The notes beneath the pieces were generated by a model, which saw nothing but the letters and a program-made list of their open reading frames with translations, did not search any database and had not been told where the DNA came from. Of a stretch of 33,028 nucleotides of DNA, positions 7,689 to 16,633 are shown one piece after another. The stretch spans positions 1 to 33,028 of the forward strand of contig DAHWOV010000121.1 of NCBI GenBank assembly GCA_027339205.1. The letters are read 5' to 3'. This DNA comes from JAJYVT01 sp027339205 (GTDB lineage Bacteria > Actinomycetota > Acidimicrobiia > Acidimicrobiales > RAAP-2). Position 1 is the stretch's first letter, and each line of letters opens with the position of its first letter. Both the position numbers and the translations under genes were made by a program.

Positions 7689-8426
7689 TTATCGAGGCTC
7701 GGTGCGCTTCAACCACGCCGGGAAGTCGCGCGCCGCACTGCGGTGCAGGGAAAAGAGCCGGCGCTGCGCAGACGGGTCGCCGTTCCACGCACCGATGCAG
7801 TCCGTCGGCGCGATGTTCGCCAGCGCGAGCAGCGCCCCACGCGCGCCGCAAGACCCTGCGAGCAGGAGCTGGGTCGGGCTGCCGACGTAGACGAGGACCC
7901 CGAGCTCGACGAGGTCCGCGAGACGGTTGGTGCTCCCCGAGGAGTCCTTCACACCCTCGAGCCCGAGCGACGCCAGCTCGGCGGTCCCCAGGGGTTCTGC
8001 ATGCTCCAGCGCCGGATTGTGGTACGCGAGGACCGCCATCGCTCCTGCCGCGTCCCGCACCTGGCGGAAGAAGCCCTTCGGCTCCGCGCCCTTCGGGCAG
8101 TAGACGAGGACTGCGTCGGCGTGCGCGTCCGTCGCGATCCGTGCCGTCGCGTCGAACGCGGCGGCGGCGTCGGGATGGCCGGCGCCGACGATGACCGGCA
8201 CGTCGGGCACCGCGTCCCTCACCGCCGCGGCGAGCTGGAGCCGGTCGTCCACGGAGAGGCGGCCTGCCTCGCCGGTCGTGCCCGCGACGAGGACGGAGGA
8301 GACCCCGAGCTCGACACAGCGCGCTGCACGCTCGGCGGTCGCTCCGGCGTCGGTGGCGCCGCGCTCATCGAAGAGCGTGACGAGCGCGACCCCGACACCT
8401 GAGGGAAGGGGCACCGTCGTGACCAC
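7689..8426 (-). CDS. Dihydrodipicolinate synthase (DapA)/N-acetylneuraminate lyase family protein
   Basis: A 245-residue class I aldolase of the DapA family, about 45 residues shorter than typical DapA, lacking most of the C-terminal helical part. It keeps the GTTGE motif (49-53), the tyrosine of LAYHNP (Tyr135) and the Schiff-base lysine of EGVKDSSG (Lys160). It should therefore condense or cleave a 2-keto acid. The short length and isolated position away from lysine genes argue against calling it the housekeeping DapA. I place the start at GTG 8426, because a TAACCT box lies exactly 6 nt upstream; GTG 8432 would abut that box. It is divergent from the COG4280-like gene. Confidence 0.8.
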   Translation of the reverse strand: MVTTVPLPSGVGVALVTLFDERGATDAGATAERAARCVELGVSSVLVAGTTGEAGRLSVDDRLQLAAAVRDAVPDVPVIVGAGHPDAAAAFDATARIATDAHADAVLVYCPKGAEPKGFFRQVRDAAGAMAVLAYHNPALEHAEPLGTAELASLGLEGVKDSSGSTNRLADLVELGVLVYVGSPTQLLLAGSCGARGALLALANIAPTDCIGAWNGDPSAQRRLFSLHRSAARDFPAWLKRTEPR

Positions 8427-8432
8427 TGCCAC

Positions 8433-8438
8433 AGGTTA
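8433..8438 (-). promoter_or_regulatory. Candidate -10 box for a leaderless DapA-like transcript
   Basis: TAACCT on the minus strand, 6 nt before GTG 8426. No ribosome-binding site is present. Confidence 0.4.
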
Positions 8439-8615
8439 GGACGGGACGGGACGCGCGCCGCAAGGTGCAGCGCCGTGGGCGTCGAGCTCGACGCGGACCG
8501 GTTGTATCCTCTTCGTCGGCCTGGTGCGAACCGCCCGCGCCGCGCGATGCGTCGACCGCCGCCCCTCACCTGCGGCCCGGCGTACCAGAGGGACCCGAAG
8601 GAGCCGAGAGACCCG

Positions 8616-8660
8616 ATGACGATCGAGGCGCGTAGAGACCGCACGAAGGCGACACGGTGA
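8616..8660 (+). CDS. Possible 14-codon leader peptide before the COG4280-like gene
   Basis: An ATG at 8616 opens a 14-codon frame (MTIEARRDRTKATR) whose TGA stop overlaps the GTG start of the next gene by 4 nt (8657-8660). A purine-rich AAGGAG lies about 12 nt upstream. It could be a coupling or leader peptide, or chance in a GC-rich intergenic stretch. The rest of the 230-base gap (8427-8656) shows no other gene; I saw no riboswitch I could name. Confidence 0.25.
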   Translation: MTIEARRDRTKATR

Positions 8661-9460
8661 GCAGCGCCACCATCATCTTGATGCTCGCCGTCTTCGGCGC
8701 GTGCAGCGTCGAAGCAGTCGAAGCCTTGACGATCGTGCTCGCCTCCGGCACCACCAGGGGCTGGCGGTCGGCGATGGAGGGCACCGCTGCCGCCCTCGTC
8801 GTCCTCGCCGTCCTCGTGGGCGCCGTTGGCGTCCCGCTCGTCCACTACGTCCCGATCAACGCGCTCCGGGTCCTGGTCGGCGCCCTCCTCTTGGTCCTGG
8901 GTCTGTCCTGGCTCCGCAAGGCGATCCTGCGGGCGAGCGGGCACAAGGCGAAGCACGACGAAGATGCCATCTACCAAGAGACCACGGCTTCGCTGCGCGC
9001 CGGCGGCGGCGTTCGAGGACGTCGGGACAGCCTCGGTTTCGTCGTGGCGTTCAAGGGTGTCTTCCTCGAGGGCATGGAGGTCGTCCTCATCGTGATCAGC
9101 CTGGGCGCGAGTCAGCACAAGCTCGCGGACGCATCGGCGGCGGCCGCCGCAGCGATCGTCCTCGTCTCCGCGCTGGGCCTCGTCGTCTCGCGCCAGCTCT
9201 CCGAGGTCCCCGAGAACACCGTCAAGACCGTCGTCGGCATCATGCTCACGAGCTTCGGGTTGTTCTGGCTCGGCGAAGGCGCCGGTGTCCATTGGCCGGG
9301 CAGCGACCTCGCCATCCCGGTGCTGATCGGGGTGTTCGCCGCCGTGACCGCCGGCACGGTCGTGCTCTTGAGAACCCAGGCGCCGGCCCAGGCGCCGGCC
9401 CAGGCGCCGGCGCCCCCACGTGCCGAGCACGCCCGAGCCGACGGGACGTTGGCTCCGTGA
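8657..9460 (+). CDS. COG4280-like multi-pass membrane protein
   Basis: A 267-residue membrane protein with about six or seven hydrophobic segments. Two conserved acidic stretches, VEAVEALTIVLASG (18-31) and FLEGMEVVLIVISLG, sit inside membrane segments in two related halves. This resembles the ExxE-type motifs of FTR1 and GDT1/TMEM165-like cation transporters, and the closest family I recognise is the uncharacterised COG4280. Metal or proton transport is an inference. The start is a GTG at 8657 with GAAGG 7 nt upstream. The C-terminus carries an AQAP repeat encoded by three 12-bp units. Its stop overlaps the start of the 75-residue partner by 4 nt, so the two are probably made together and may form one complex. 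Confidence 0.75.
   Translation: MSSATIILMLAVFGACSVEAVEALTIVLASGTTRGWRSAMEGTAAALVVLAVLVGAVGVPLVHYVPINALRVLVGALLLVLGLSWLRKAILRASGHKAKHDEDAIYQETTASLRAGGGVRGRRDSLGFVVAFKGVFLEGMEVVLIVISLGASQHKLADASAAAAAAIVLVSALGLVVSRQLSEVPENTVKTVVGIMLTSFGLFWLGEGAGVHWPGSDLAIPVLIGVFAAVTAGTVVLLRTQAPAQAPAQAPAPPRAEHARADGTLAP
9376..9411. repeat. 12-bp tandem repeat at the 3' end of the COG4280-like gene
   Basis: CCAGGCGCCGGC repeated at 9376, 9388 and 9400. It is in frame and encodes AQAP units in the cytoplasmic tail. Confidence 0.95.
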
Positions 9461-9684
9461 CCGGGCGGCTTGCACGCTGGTCGAAGTCGTTCGGACACTT
9501 CTGGTGGGACTTCCTGGTCGGCGACACCCCGGAGCTCTTCCTCGCCATGCTGGTGCTCGTCGGTGTCGCGTACGCACTGCGCCACGAACGGATCGCGGAC
9601 GTGGTGGCCCTTCCGGTGCTTGCGATCGTCGCCCTGGTGGCGAGCGCATGGCGGGGGCGCGCCAGGACGAAGGGGCAGGCGTAG
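9457..9684 (+). CDS. Small membrane protein coupled to the COG4280-like gene
   Basis: A 75-residue protein starting at a GTG that overlaps the preceding stop in a GTGA (9457-9460). An amphipathic, aromatic N-terminus (FGHFWWDFLVGDTPE) leads into two hydrophobic segments, at about 30-44 and 50-65, and a basic tail. The WWDFLVGD stretch is, from memory, typical of small membrane proteins encoded beside COG4280-type genes. The function is unknown; the overlap suggests an accessory subunit made in fixed ratio with the larger protein. Confidence 0.7.
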   Translation: MTGRLARWSKSFGHFWWDFLVGDTPELFLAMLVLVGVAYALRHERIADVVALPVLAIVALVASAWRGRARTKGQA

Positions 9685-9719
9685 CCGGCCGATCTCATTC
9701 GGTCGTCATCAACCTTGGG

Positions 9720-9725
9720 TACCAT
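9720..9725 (+). promoter_or_regulatory. Candidate -10 box for a leaderless ubiA-dprE operon
   Basis: TACCAT lies 8 nt before ATG 9734. A possible -35, TTCGGT at 9698-9703, gives a 16-nt spacer. No Shine-Dalgarno sequence is seen. Confidence 0.45.
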
Positions 9726-9733
9726 CCATCCAG

Positions 9734-10765
9734 ATGAAGCCTGTGACGCGCCCAGCGGCCGACGCCTTGGCGCTCTCGCCGAGCGAGCGCTCCGCAGGAG
9801 AGCCCCCCGTAGGAGAGCCCCCCGCAGGAGAGCCCCCTGCAGGAGAGCTCGTCGCCGCCGAGCCGCCCTCCGACCTGGCCACGTCCAGCCGGATCCTCGA
9901 CTGGCTCCGCCTGGCGCGGCCCAAGCAGTGGGCGAAGAACGTCCTGGTCTTCGTCGCCCCCGGCGCCGCTGGCGTGCTCACGCATGCCGGTCCTGCGCTC
10001 CGGTCGCTCGGCGCGTTCGGCGTCTTCTGCGCGGCGGCGTCGGCGACCTACCTGGTGAACGACACCGTCGACGCCGAGGCCGACCGGCGGCACCCGACGA
10101 AGCGGCTCCGGCCCGTGGCCTCGGGGCGCGTGAGCCCGCGGGCGGCGATCGCGGCGGCGATGGTCCTCTTCGCGGCCGCTCTCGCAGGCTCCGCCCTCCT
10201 GGCCGGCTGGCCGCTCGTCGTCGTGGTCGCCGCGTACGCGGCCATCACCGTCAGCTACTCCCTCCGCCTCAAGCGCGAGCCGGTCATCGAGCTGACGGCC
10301 GTGGCGTCGGGCTTCGTGCTGCGCGCGGTCGCGGGCGGCGTCGCTGCTCACGTGCCGTTGTCGAGGTGGTTCCTCGTCGTCACCTCGTTCAGCGCGCTGT
10401 TCCTCGTCATCGGCAAGCGTACCGCCGAGCACCAGGCGCTCGGCGACGCACGCGGCTTGCACCGCAGCGCGCTCGACCTGTACTCGCGGACGTTCCTGCG
10501 CTCGGCGCTGACGCTGAGCGCCGCCGGCGCGGTGACCACCTACTGCCTCTGGGCGTTCGACAAAGGGGGCCTCGCACATCGAGGCGACCATCTCGTATGG
10601 ATCGAGCTCTCTGTCGCACCGGTGCTCACGGGGGTCCTCTACGTCTTGCGCCTCCTCGACGCGGGTCACGGCGGTGCGCCGAGCGAGCTCGCCTGGGAGG
10701 ACCGCATGCTGCAGGTCCTCGCTCTCGTCTGGGCGGTGCTGGTCGGCGTCGGCATCTATGCCTGA
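9734..10765 (+). CDS. ubiA: Decaprenyl-phosphate phosphoribosyltransferase (UbiA family)
   Basis: A 343-residue integral membrane prenyltransferase related to mycobacterial Rv3806c. It would transfer 5-phosphoribose from PRPP to decaprenyl phosphate, the first committed step to decaprenylphosphoryl arabinose. The first Asp-rich motif NDTVDAEADRRHPTKR has Asn109, Asp110, Asp113 and Asp117. RLARPKQWAKNVLVF (59-73) and YSLRLKREPVIE are also typical of this subfamily. About eight membrane segments follow. The N-terminal 55 residues are an extra Pro/Glu-rich tail containing GEPPAGEPP units encoded by a 15-bp repeat. The start at ATG 9734 fits a TACCAT box 8 nt upstream. The next genes, dprE1 and dprE2, confirm the pathway. 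Confidence 0.93.
   Translation: MKPVTRPAADALALSPSERSAGEPPVGEPPAGEPPAGELVAAEPPSDLATSSRILDWLRLARPKQWAKNVLVFVAPGAAGVLTHAGPALRSLGAFGVFCAAASATYLVNDTVDAEADRRHPTKRLRPVASGRVSPRAAIAAAMVLFAAALAGSALLAGWPLVVVVAAYAAITVSYSLRLKREPVIELTAVASGFVLRAVAGGVAAHVPLSRWFLVVTSFSALFLVIGKRTAEHQALGDARGLHRSALDLYSRTFLRSALTLSAAGAVTTYCLWAFDKGGLAHRGDHLVWIELSVAPVLTGVLYVLRLLDAGHGGAPSELAWEDRMLQVLALVWAVLVGVGIYA
9796..9848. repeat. 15-bp tandem repeat near the 5' end of ubiA
   Basis: AGGAGAGCCCCCCGC-type units begin at 9796, 9811, 9826 and 9841, the last partial. The period is a multiple of three and encodes GEPPA units. Confidence 0.95.
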
Positions 10766-10785
10766 CGTCGGCATCGATGCCTGAC
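10748..10785. repeat. 19-bp direct duplication across the ubiA-dprE1 junction
   Basis: GTCGGCATCTATGCCTGAC (10748-10766) is followed at once by a copy with one change (10767-10785). Each copy holds an ATG and an overlapping TGA. The ubiA stop is in the first copy and the working dprE1 ATG (10777) is in the second. Confidence 0.95.
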
Positions 10786-12141
10786 GTCACCGGAGAGCGG
10801 CTGCTCTGCGGCTGGGGGCGCGCCGGCGCCACGCGTGCGCTGCTCGTCTCGCCGCGAGACGGCGGAGAGATCGCATCGCTCTTCTCGAGATCCGACTTCT
10901 CGCGATCTGGCCGCGGGGGGATGATCGCGCGAGGGCTCGGTCGCAGCTACGGGGACGCCGCGCAGTGCGCCGGCGGGACCGTCGTCGACACCACGGCCCA
11001 CCTCACGGGCATCGGCGAGGTGGGTCCGAGCGGCGAGGTGGAGGTCGGCGCGGGCACGTCGCTGGACGAACTCGTCCGCCAGACCCTTCACAAGGGCTGG
11101 TTCCTTCCCGTCACCCCCGGGACCCGCCACGTCACGGTCGGCGGCGCGTTCGCCGCAGACGTACACGGCAAGAACCACCATGTGGAGGGGAGCTTCGCCC
11201 GCCACACGACGGCGATCACGCTGTCGACTCCCGAGGGCGAGCACCGGGTCAGCGCCGCGGACGATCCCGAGCTCTTCTGGGCCACGGCCGGGGGCATGGG
11301 GCTCACCGGGATCGTGACGTCGGCCAGCATCCGCATGCTCCCGGTCGAGACCGACCGGATGCTCGTCGACACGGACCGCTTCTCGGGCCTCGACGCCGTC
11401 ATGGCGGCGATGGAGGAAGGGGACGAGCGTCACCGCTACTCGGTGGCCTGGGTCGACTGCTCGAGGTCGGGCCGCGCCGTGCTCACCCGCGGGGACCATG
11501 CCCGTCTGGACGACCTGCCGCCCGGGGCGCGCCGCCCATTTCGCGAGCATCCGGTCCGGCCGCTGCTGCGGGCCCCCGGCCACGTCCCCAACGGTCTCAT
11601 CAACCGCGTCAGCATCGCCGCCCTCAACGAGGTGTGGTACCGGCGCGCCCCTGCGCACCGCGAGGCCGAGCTCCAGTCGCTCTGGCACTTCTTCTATCCG
11701 CTCGACGCGGTCGCGGACTGGAACCGGCTCTACGGCGCCTCAGGGTTCCTCCAGTACCAATTCGCCGTGCCTTTGAAGCGCGGCGATGTCGTTGCCTTGG
11801 CGATCCGCGAGCTGTCGCGCCAGCGTGTCCCGTCGTCGCTCGCGGTCTTGAAGCGGTTCGGCCCCGCCTCTCCCGGACCTCTCTCGTTCCCGATGCCTGG
11901 ATGGACCCTCGCGCTCGACGTGCCGATCGGAGCCGAGGAGGTCGCCCAGTGCCTCGACCGGCTCGACGACGCGGTCGGGGGGGCGGGAGGGCGCGTCTAC
12001 CTCGCCAAGGACTCCCGGCTCAGGCCAGACTTGGTGCCGATCATGTACCCGCGTCTCGCCGAGCTCCACGAGGTCCGCCGCCGGGTCGATCCCGGGGGTG
12101 TGCTCCGCTCGGACCTCTCTCGTCGGCTCGGCCTGGACTGA
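10777..12141 (+). CDS. dprE1: Decaprenylphosphoryl-beta-D-ribose 2'-oxidase
   Basis: A 454-residue FAD enzyme of the DprE1 family. With DprE2 it epimerises decaprenylphosphoryl ribose to the arabinose donor. The FAD-binding part contains ARGLGRSYGDAA (51-62), PVTPGTRHVTVGGAFAADVH (111-130) and HGKNHHVEGSF (130-140, counterpart of mycobacterial His132). The catalytic-site lysine is in YLAKDSR (Lys411). At the position of mycobacterial Cys387, the cysteine attacked by benzothiazinones, this protein has Ala379 (GWTLALDVP), as in naturally insensitive relatives. The first ATG (10758) is followed after eight codons by a stop because of a 19-bp duplication, so translation must begin at 10777. There is no ribosome-binding site; coupling to ubiA is likely. 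Confidence 0.95.
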   Translation: MPDVTGERLLCGWGRAGATRALLVSPRDGGEIASLFSRSDFSRSGRGGMIARGLGRSYGDAAQCAGGTVVDTTAHLTGIGEVGPSGEVEVGAGTSLDELVRQTLHKGWFLPVTPGTRHVTVGGAFAADVHGKNHHVEGSFARHTTAITLSTPEGEHRVSAADDPELFWATAGGMGLTGIVTSASIRMLPVETDRMLVDTDRFSGLDAVMAAMEEGDERHRYSVAWVDCSRSGRAVLTRGDHARLDDLPPGARRPFREHPVRPLLRAPGHVPNGLINRVSIAALNEVWYRRAPAHREAELQSLWHFFYPLDAVADWNRLYGASGFLQYQFAVPLKRGDVVALAIRELSRQRVPSSLAVLKRFGPASPGPLSFPMPGWTLALDVPIGAEEVAQCLDRLDDAVGGAGGRVYLAKDSRLRPDLVPIMYPRLAELHEVRRRVDPGGVLRSDLSRRLGLD

Positions 12142-12152
12142 CTGGGGGCGGC

Positions 12153-12911
12153 ATGCTCGATGCCTTCGGACAGCCGCAGTCCGCCGTCGTCCTCGGCGGC
12201 TCGTCCGACCTCGCGGGCGCGATCGTCGACGCGCTCGCGCGTCGCAGGTGCAAGACCGTGGTCCTCGCAGGAAGGGACGAGGACCGGCTCGCGAGCGCCG
12301 CCCGAGCAGCAAAAACCGCCGGCGCCGAGCGTGTCGTCGGGGTCCGCTTCGACGCGCTCGACGTGGCCGACGCCGTCCGCGCGGTCGACGAGAGCTTCGA
12401 CGCGGCCGGCGCGGTCGATCTCGTCCTGCTGGCGGTCGGCGTGCTCTCCGCAGAGCGCGACGAGCTCGACCCAGCGCGCACCGCCGAGGTCGTCACCGCC
12501 ACCTACTGCTGGCCCGCGGTGGCGCTCACCCGGGTCGCGGCGCGCCTTCAAGAGCAGGGGTACGGCCGGATCGTGGTGCTCTCGTCGGTGGCGGCGGTGC
12601 GCGTGAGGAGGCAGAACTTCGTCTACGCCTCGGCGAAGGCGGGCCTCGACGACTTCTCGATCGGGCTGTCCGAGGCGCTGCGCACCAGCGGGGTCGTCGT
12701 CCAGGTGGTCCGCCCCGGGCGGGTCCCGACCAAGATGACCGCGGGGCTCCCGAAGGCGCCCTTGTCGGCCACGCCCGAGGCGGTGGCAGAGGCGGTGATG
12801 GCCGGCCTCGAGTCGCGTGCGCAGGTCGTCTGGGTGCCGGCCTCAGCCCGGTGGGCGCTGCTCTTGGCACGCTTCGTGCCACAGTGGCTGTGGCGCCGCA
12901 TCCCCGGCTGA
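12153..12911 (+). CDS. dprE2: Decaprenylphosphoryl-2-keto-beta-D-erythro-pentose reductase
   Basis: A 252-residue short-chain dehydrogenase that would reduce the 2-keto intermediate made by DprE1, completing the ribose-to-arabinose epimerisation. The nucleotide-binding turn is VVLGGSSDLAGAI (12-24). The catalytic serine lies in VVLSSVAAVR (about 144-145) and the YxxxK pair is Tyr158/Lys162 (FVYASAKAG). The C-terminal hydrophobic stretch WALLLARFVPQWLW is typical of the DprE2 group and may touch the membrane. ATG 12153 lies 11 bases after the dprE1 stop, with GGGGGCG upstream, so the genes form one operon. Confidence 0.94.
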   Translation: MLDAFGQPQSAVVLGGSSDLAGAIVDALARRRCKTVVLAGRDEDRLASAARAAKTAGAERVVGVRFDALDVADAVRAVDESFDAAGAVDLVLLAVGVLSAERDELDPARTAEVVTATYCWPAVALTRVAARLQEQGYGRIVVLSSVAAVRVRRQNFVYASAKAGLDDFSIGLSEALRTSGVVVQVVRPGRVPTKMTAGLPKAPLSATPEAVAEAVMAGLESRAQVVWVPASARWALLLARFVPQWLWRRIPG

Positions 12912-12918
12912 ACGCCAC

Positions 12919-12951
12919 GCTTGCGACGGAGCGACCCAGCTTGCGACGGAG
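12919..12951. repeat. 20-bp period duplication before the LLM oxidoreductase gene
   Basis: GCTTGCGACGGAG occurs at 12919-12931 and 12939-12951. The second copy runs into the ribosome-binding site of the next gene. Confidence 0.85.
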
Positions 12952-12963
12952 AGAGGAGGAGCC

Positions 12964-13896
12964 ATGGAGCTCGGCTGCGCGGTCCCGGTCTCGGGATCCT
13001 GGGCCACCGCAGAGGGATGCACCGCGGTCGCAAGCTGGGCCGAGGAGCTCGGCTACGGCTCGCTGTGGACCTTCCAGCGGCTGCTCGCCCCGGTCGGCCC
13101 CGACGGCGAGCATCGTCTGGAGCCCCAGTACCGCAGTGTCCAAGACCCCCTCTCGGTGCTCGCCTACCTCGCCGCGAAGACCTCGAAGCCGCGTCTGGGC
13201 GTCGCCGTCGTGAACGCTCCCTACTACTCCCCCATCGTCCTCGCCAAGCAGCTCACGACCATCGACCACCTGTCGGGCGGCCGCCTGGACGTCGGGATCG
13301 GCCTCGGGTGGATGCCCGAGGAATTCGAAGCTGCAGGCGTCCCCTACGAGCACCGCGGGGCGCGCACCGCGGACTTCGTGCGGTGCCTCGGCGCGATCTG
13401 GGCGCAGGAGGTCGTCGAGTACGAAGGCCCCTACTTCCGCGTCCCGAGGGCGCGCGTCGACCCGAAGCCTCTCCAGCGCCCCCGCCCACCTGTGCTGTTC
13501 GGCGGGACCGCGGCGCCGTCGTTGCGCCGTGCCGGGCGGATGGCGGACGGTTGGGTGAGCAGCAGCCGCGCAGATCTGGGCGCCCTGGCCGGCTCCATCG
13601 GGGTCGTGCGCGCCGCGGCCGAGGACGCGGGGCGGGATCCCTCTTCCCTCCGGTTCGTCTGCCGGGCCGTGGTGAAGGTGCGCTCCGCCGAACGAGCCCC
13701 TCTCACCGGGACGCTCGACGAGATCCGCGAGGACCTCGGCGCGCTCGCCGCGTCGGGGATGACCGAGGCGTTCATCGACCTCAACTTCGACCCGCTGGTC
13801 GGCTCTCCCGACGCCGACGCGGCGGCTTCCCTCCGCCACGCCCGGACGGTGCTCGAGGCCCTGGCCCCCGTCGCCGGCACGATCGGCGGCGGCTGA
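12964..13896 (+). CDS. LLM-class (probably F420-dependent) oxidoreductase
   Basis: A 310-residue TIM-barrel protein of the luciferase-like monooxygenase superfamily. Characteristic stretches are WAEELGYGSLWTFQRLL near the N-terminus, LGVAVVNAPYYSPIVLAKQ, TIDHLSGGRLDVGIGLGW and PPVLFGGTAAPSLRRAGRMADGW. Members in actinobacteria mostly use reduced F420; the substrate is not predictable. ATG 12964 has an AGGAGGA ribosome-binding site. It follows dprE2 by 52 bases that contain a short duplication, so cotranscription is possible but a link to arabinan synthesis is not established. Confidence 0.88.
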   Translation: MELGCAVPVSGSWATAEGCTAVASWAEELGYGSLWTFQRLLAPVGPDGEHRLEPQYRSVQDPLSVLAYLAAKTSKPRLGVAVVNAPYYSPIVLAKQLTTIDHLSGGRLDVGIGLGWMPEEFEAAGVPYEHRGARTADFVRCLGAIWAQEVVEYEGPYFRVPRARVDPKPLQRPRPPVLFGGTAAPSLRRAGRMADGWVSSSRADLGALAGSIGVVRAAAEDAGRDPSSLRFVCRAVVKVRSAERAPLTGTLDEIREDLGALAASGMTEAFIDLNFDPLVGSPDADAAASLRHARTVLEALAPVAGTIGGG

Positions 13897-13900
13897 GCCC

Positions 13901-13917
13901 GCATCGCCTTGCGATGC
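13901..13917. terminator. Perfect 7-bp hairpin between the LLM gene and the csrA-like gene
   Basis: GCATCGC (13901-13907) and GCGATGC (13911-13917) pair around a 3-nt loop, 4 bases after the LLM stop. No T-tract follows. It could be a weak terminator, an RNA-processing or regulatory hairpin in the csrA-like leader, or an operator. Confidence 0.35.
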
Positions 13918-13960
13918 CAACTACGGTTGAGCGCAACGACCGGGCGGGAGGGGCCCCCAC

Positions 13961-14515
13961 ATGCTCGTGCTCAATCGCCGACCAGGTGAGTCGATCGTCA
14001 TCGAACCGGACGTGCGAGTCACGGTCCTGTCGGTGGCGGAGCGCCGCGTCTGGATCGGGCTTAAGTCCTCGGCGTTCCCCGCGCTGCACATCTCGGCGAC
14101 GGTGCTGTCGGCGACCGAAGCGCGCCTCGAGATCGTCCCGATCTCGAGCGTCGCGCTCGAAGACGGCCAGGTCCGCGTCACCGTGGGGTCGGACGGGGAG
14201 CCCGGCACGCTGGCACGTGCCGGGCTTGCGCTCGACCGCCGGGCCGGCGAGCGCGTGGAGGTCGGCGAAGACATGTGGGTCGCCGTCTCCTCGGTCTCCA
14301 AGGGCAACCCCACGCTCGCCTTCGGCGGGAGGGCGATCGGCGACGACTTCGGCATCACGCTGATCCGGCCGGCCGGCAGCTACGTGCGCCTCGGCGTGGA
14401 CGCGCCCGACCGGCGCGTCTACCGCGAGGAGCTGTGGGACCTCGTCCAGTCGGGTCAGGGCACGCGCGAGCACGGCGGGGGCACCGACGTGACCGCGGGG
14501 TCCCAGGCGGGCTGA
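13961..14515 (+). CDS. csrA: CsrA-like protein with two CsrA-type parts (split tandem)
   Basis: A 184-residue protein, about three times the usual CsrA length of 55-75. The N-terminus MLVLNRRPGESIVI has the CsrA RNA-binding residues Leu4, Arg6 and Arg7 and continues as a CsrA-like sheet to about residue 36 (VTVLSVAERRVWIGL). A second CsrA start-like part lies at about 89-114 (LALDRRAGERVEVGED). After an insertion of some 25 residues, a near-canonical CsrA C-terminus follows at 141-162 (YVRLGVDAPDRRVYREELWD), matching the VHREEIY region with the conserved arginine. CsrA is a homodimeric mRNA-binding regulator that recognises GGA in leaders; a fused pair could act as a built-in dimer. GGGAGGGG precedes ATG 13961. 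The gene ends 3 bases from the end of glgX. Family good; architecture unusual. Confidence 0.8.
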   Translation: MLVLNRRPGESIVIEPDVRVTVLSVAERRVWIGLKSSAFPALHISATVLSATEARLEIVPISSVALEDGQVRVTVGSDGEPGTLARAGLALDRRAGERVEVGEDMWVAVSSVSKGNPTLAFGGRAIGDDFGITLIRPAGSYVRLGVDAPDRRVYREELWDLVQSGQGTREHGGGTDVTAGSQAG

Positions 14516-14518
14516 CGC

Positions 14519-16629
<2,111 letters not shown>

Positions 16630-16633
<4 letters not shown>

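Noticed and set aside
7689..8426. Housekeeping dapA for lysine synthesis
   Set aside because: The protein is about 45 residues short, stands alone and could equally be another member of the aldolase family, so no symbol was given.
8427..8656. Manganese (yybP-ykoY) riboswitch before the membrane-protein gene
   Set aside because: I looked because some cation-transporter genes have one, but could not find the conserved loop sequences.
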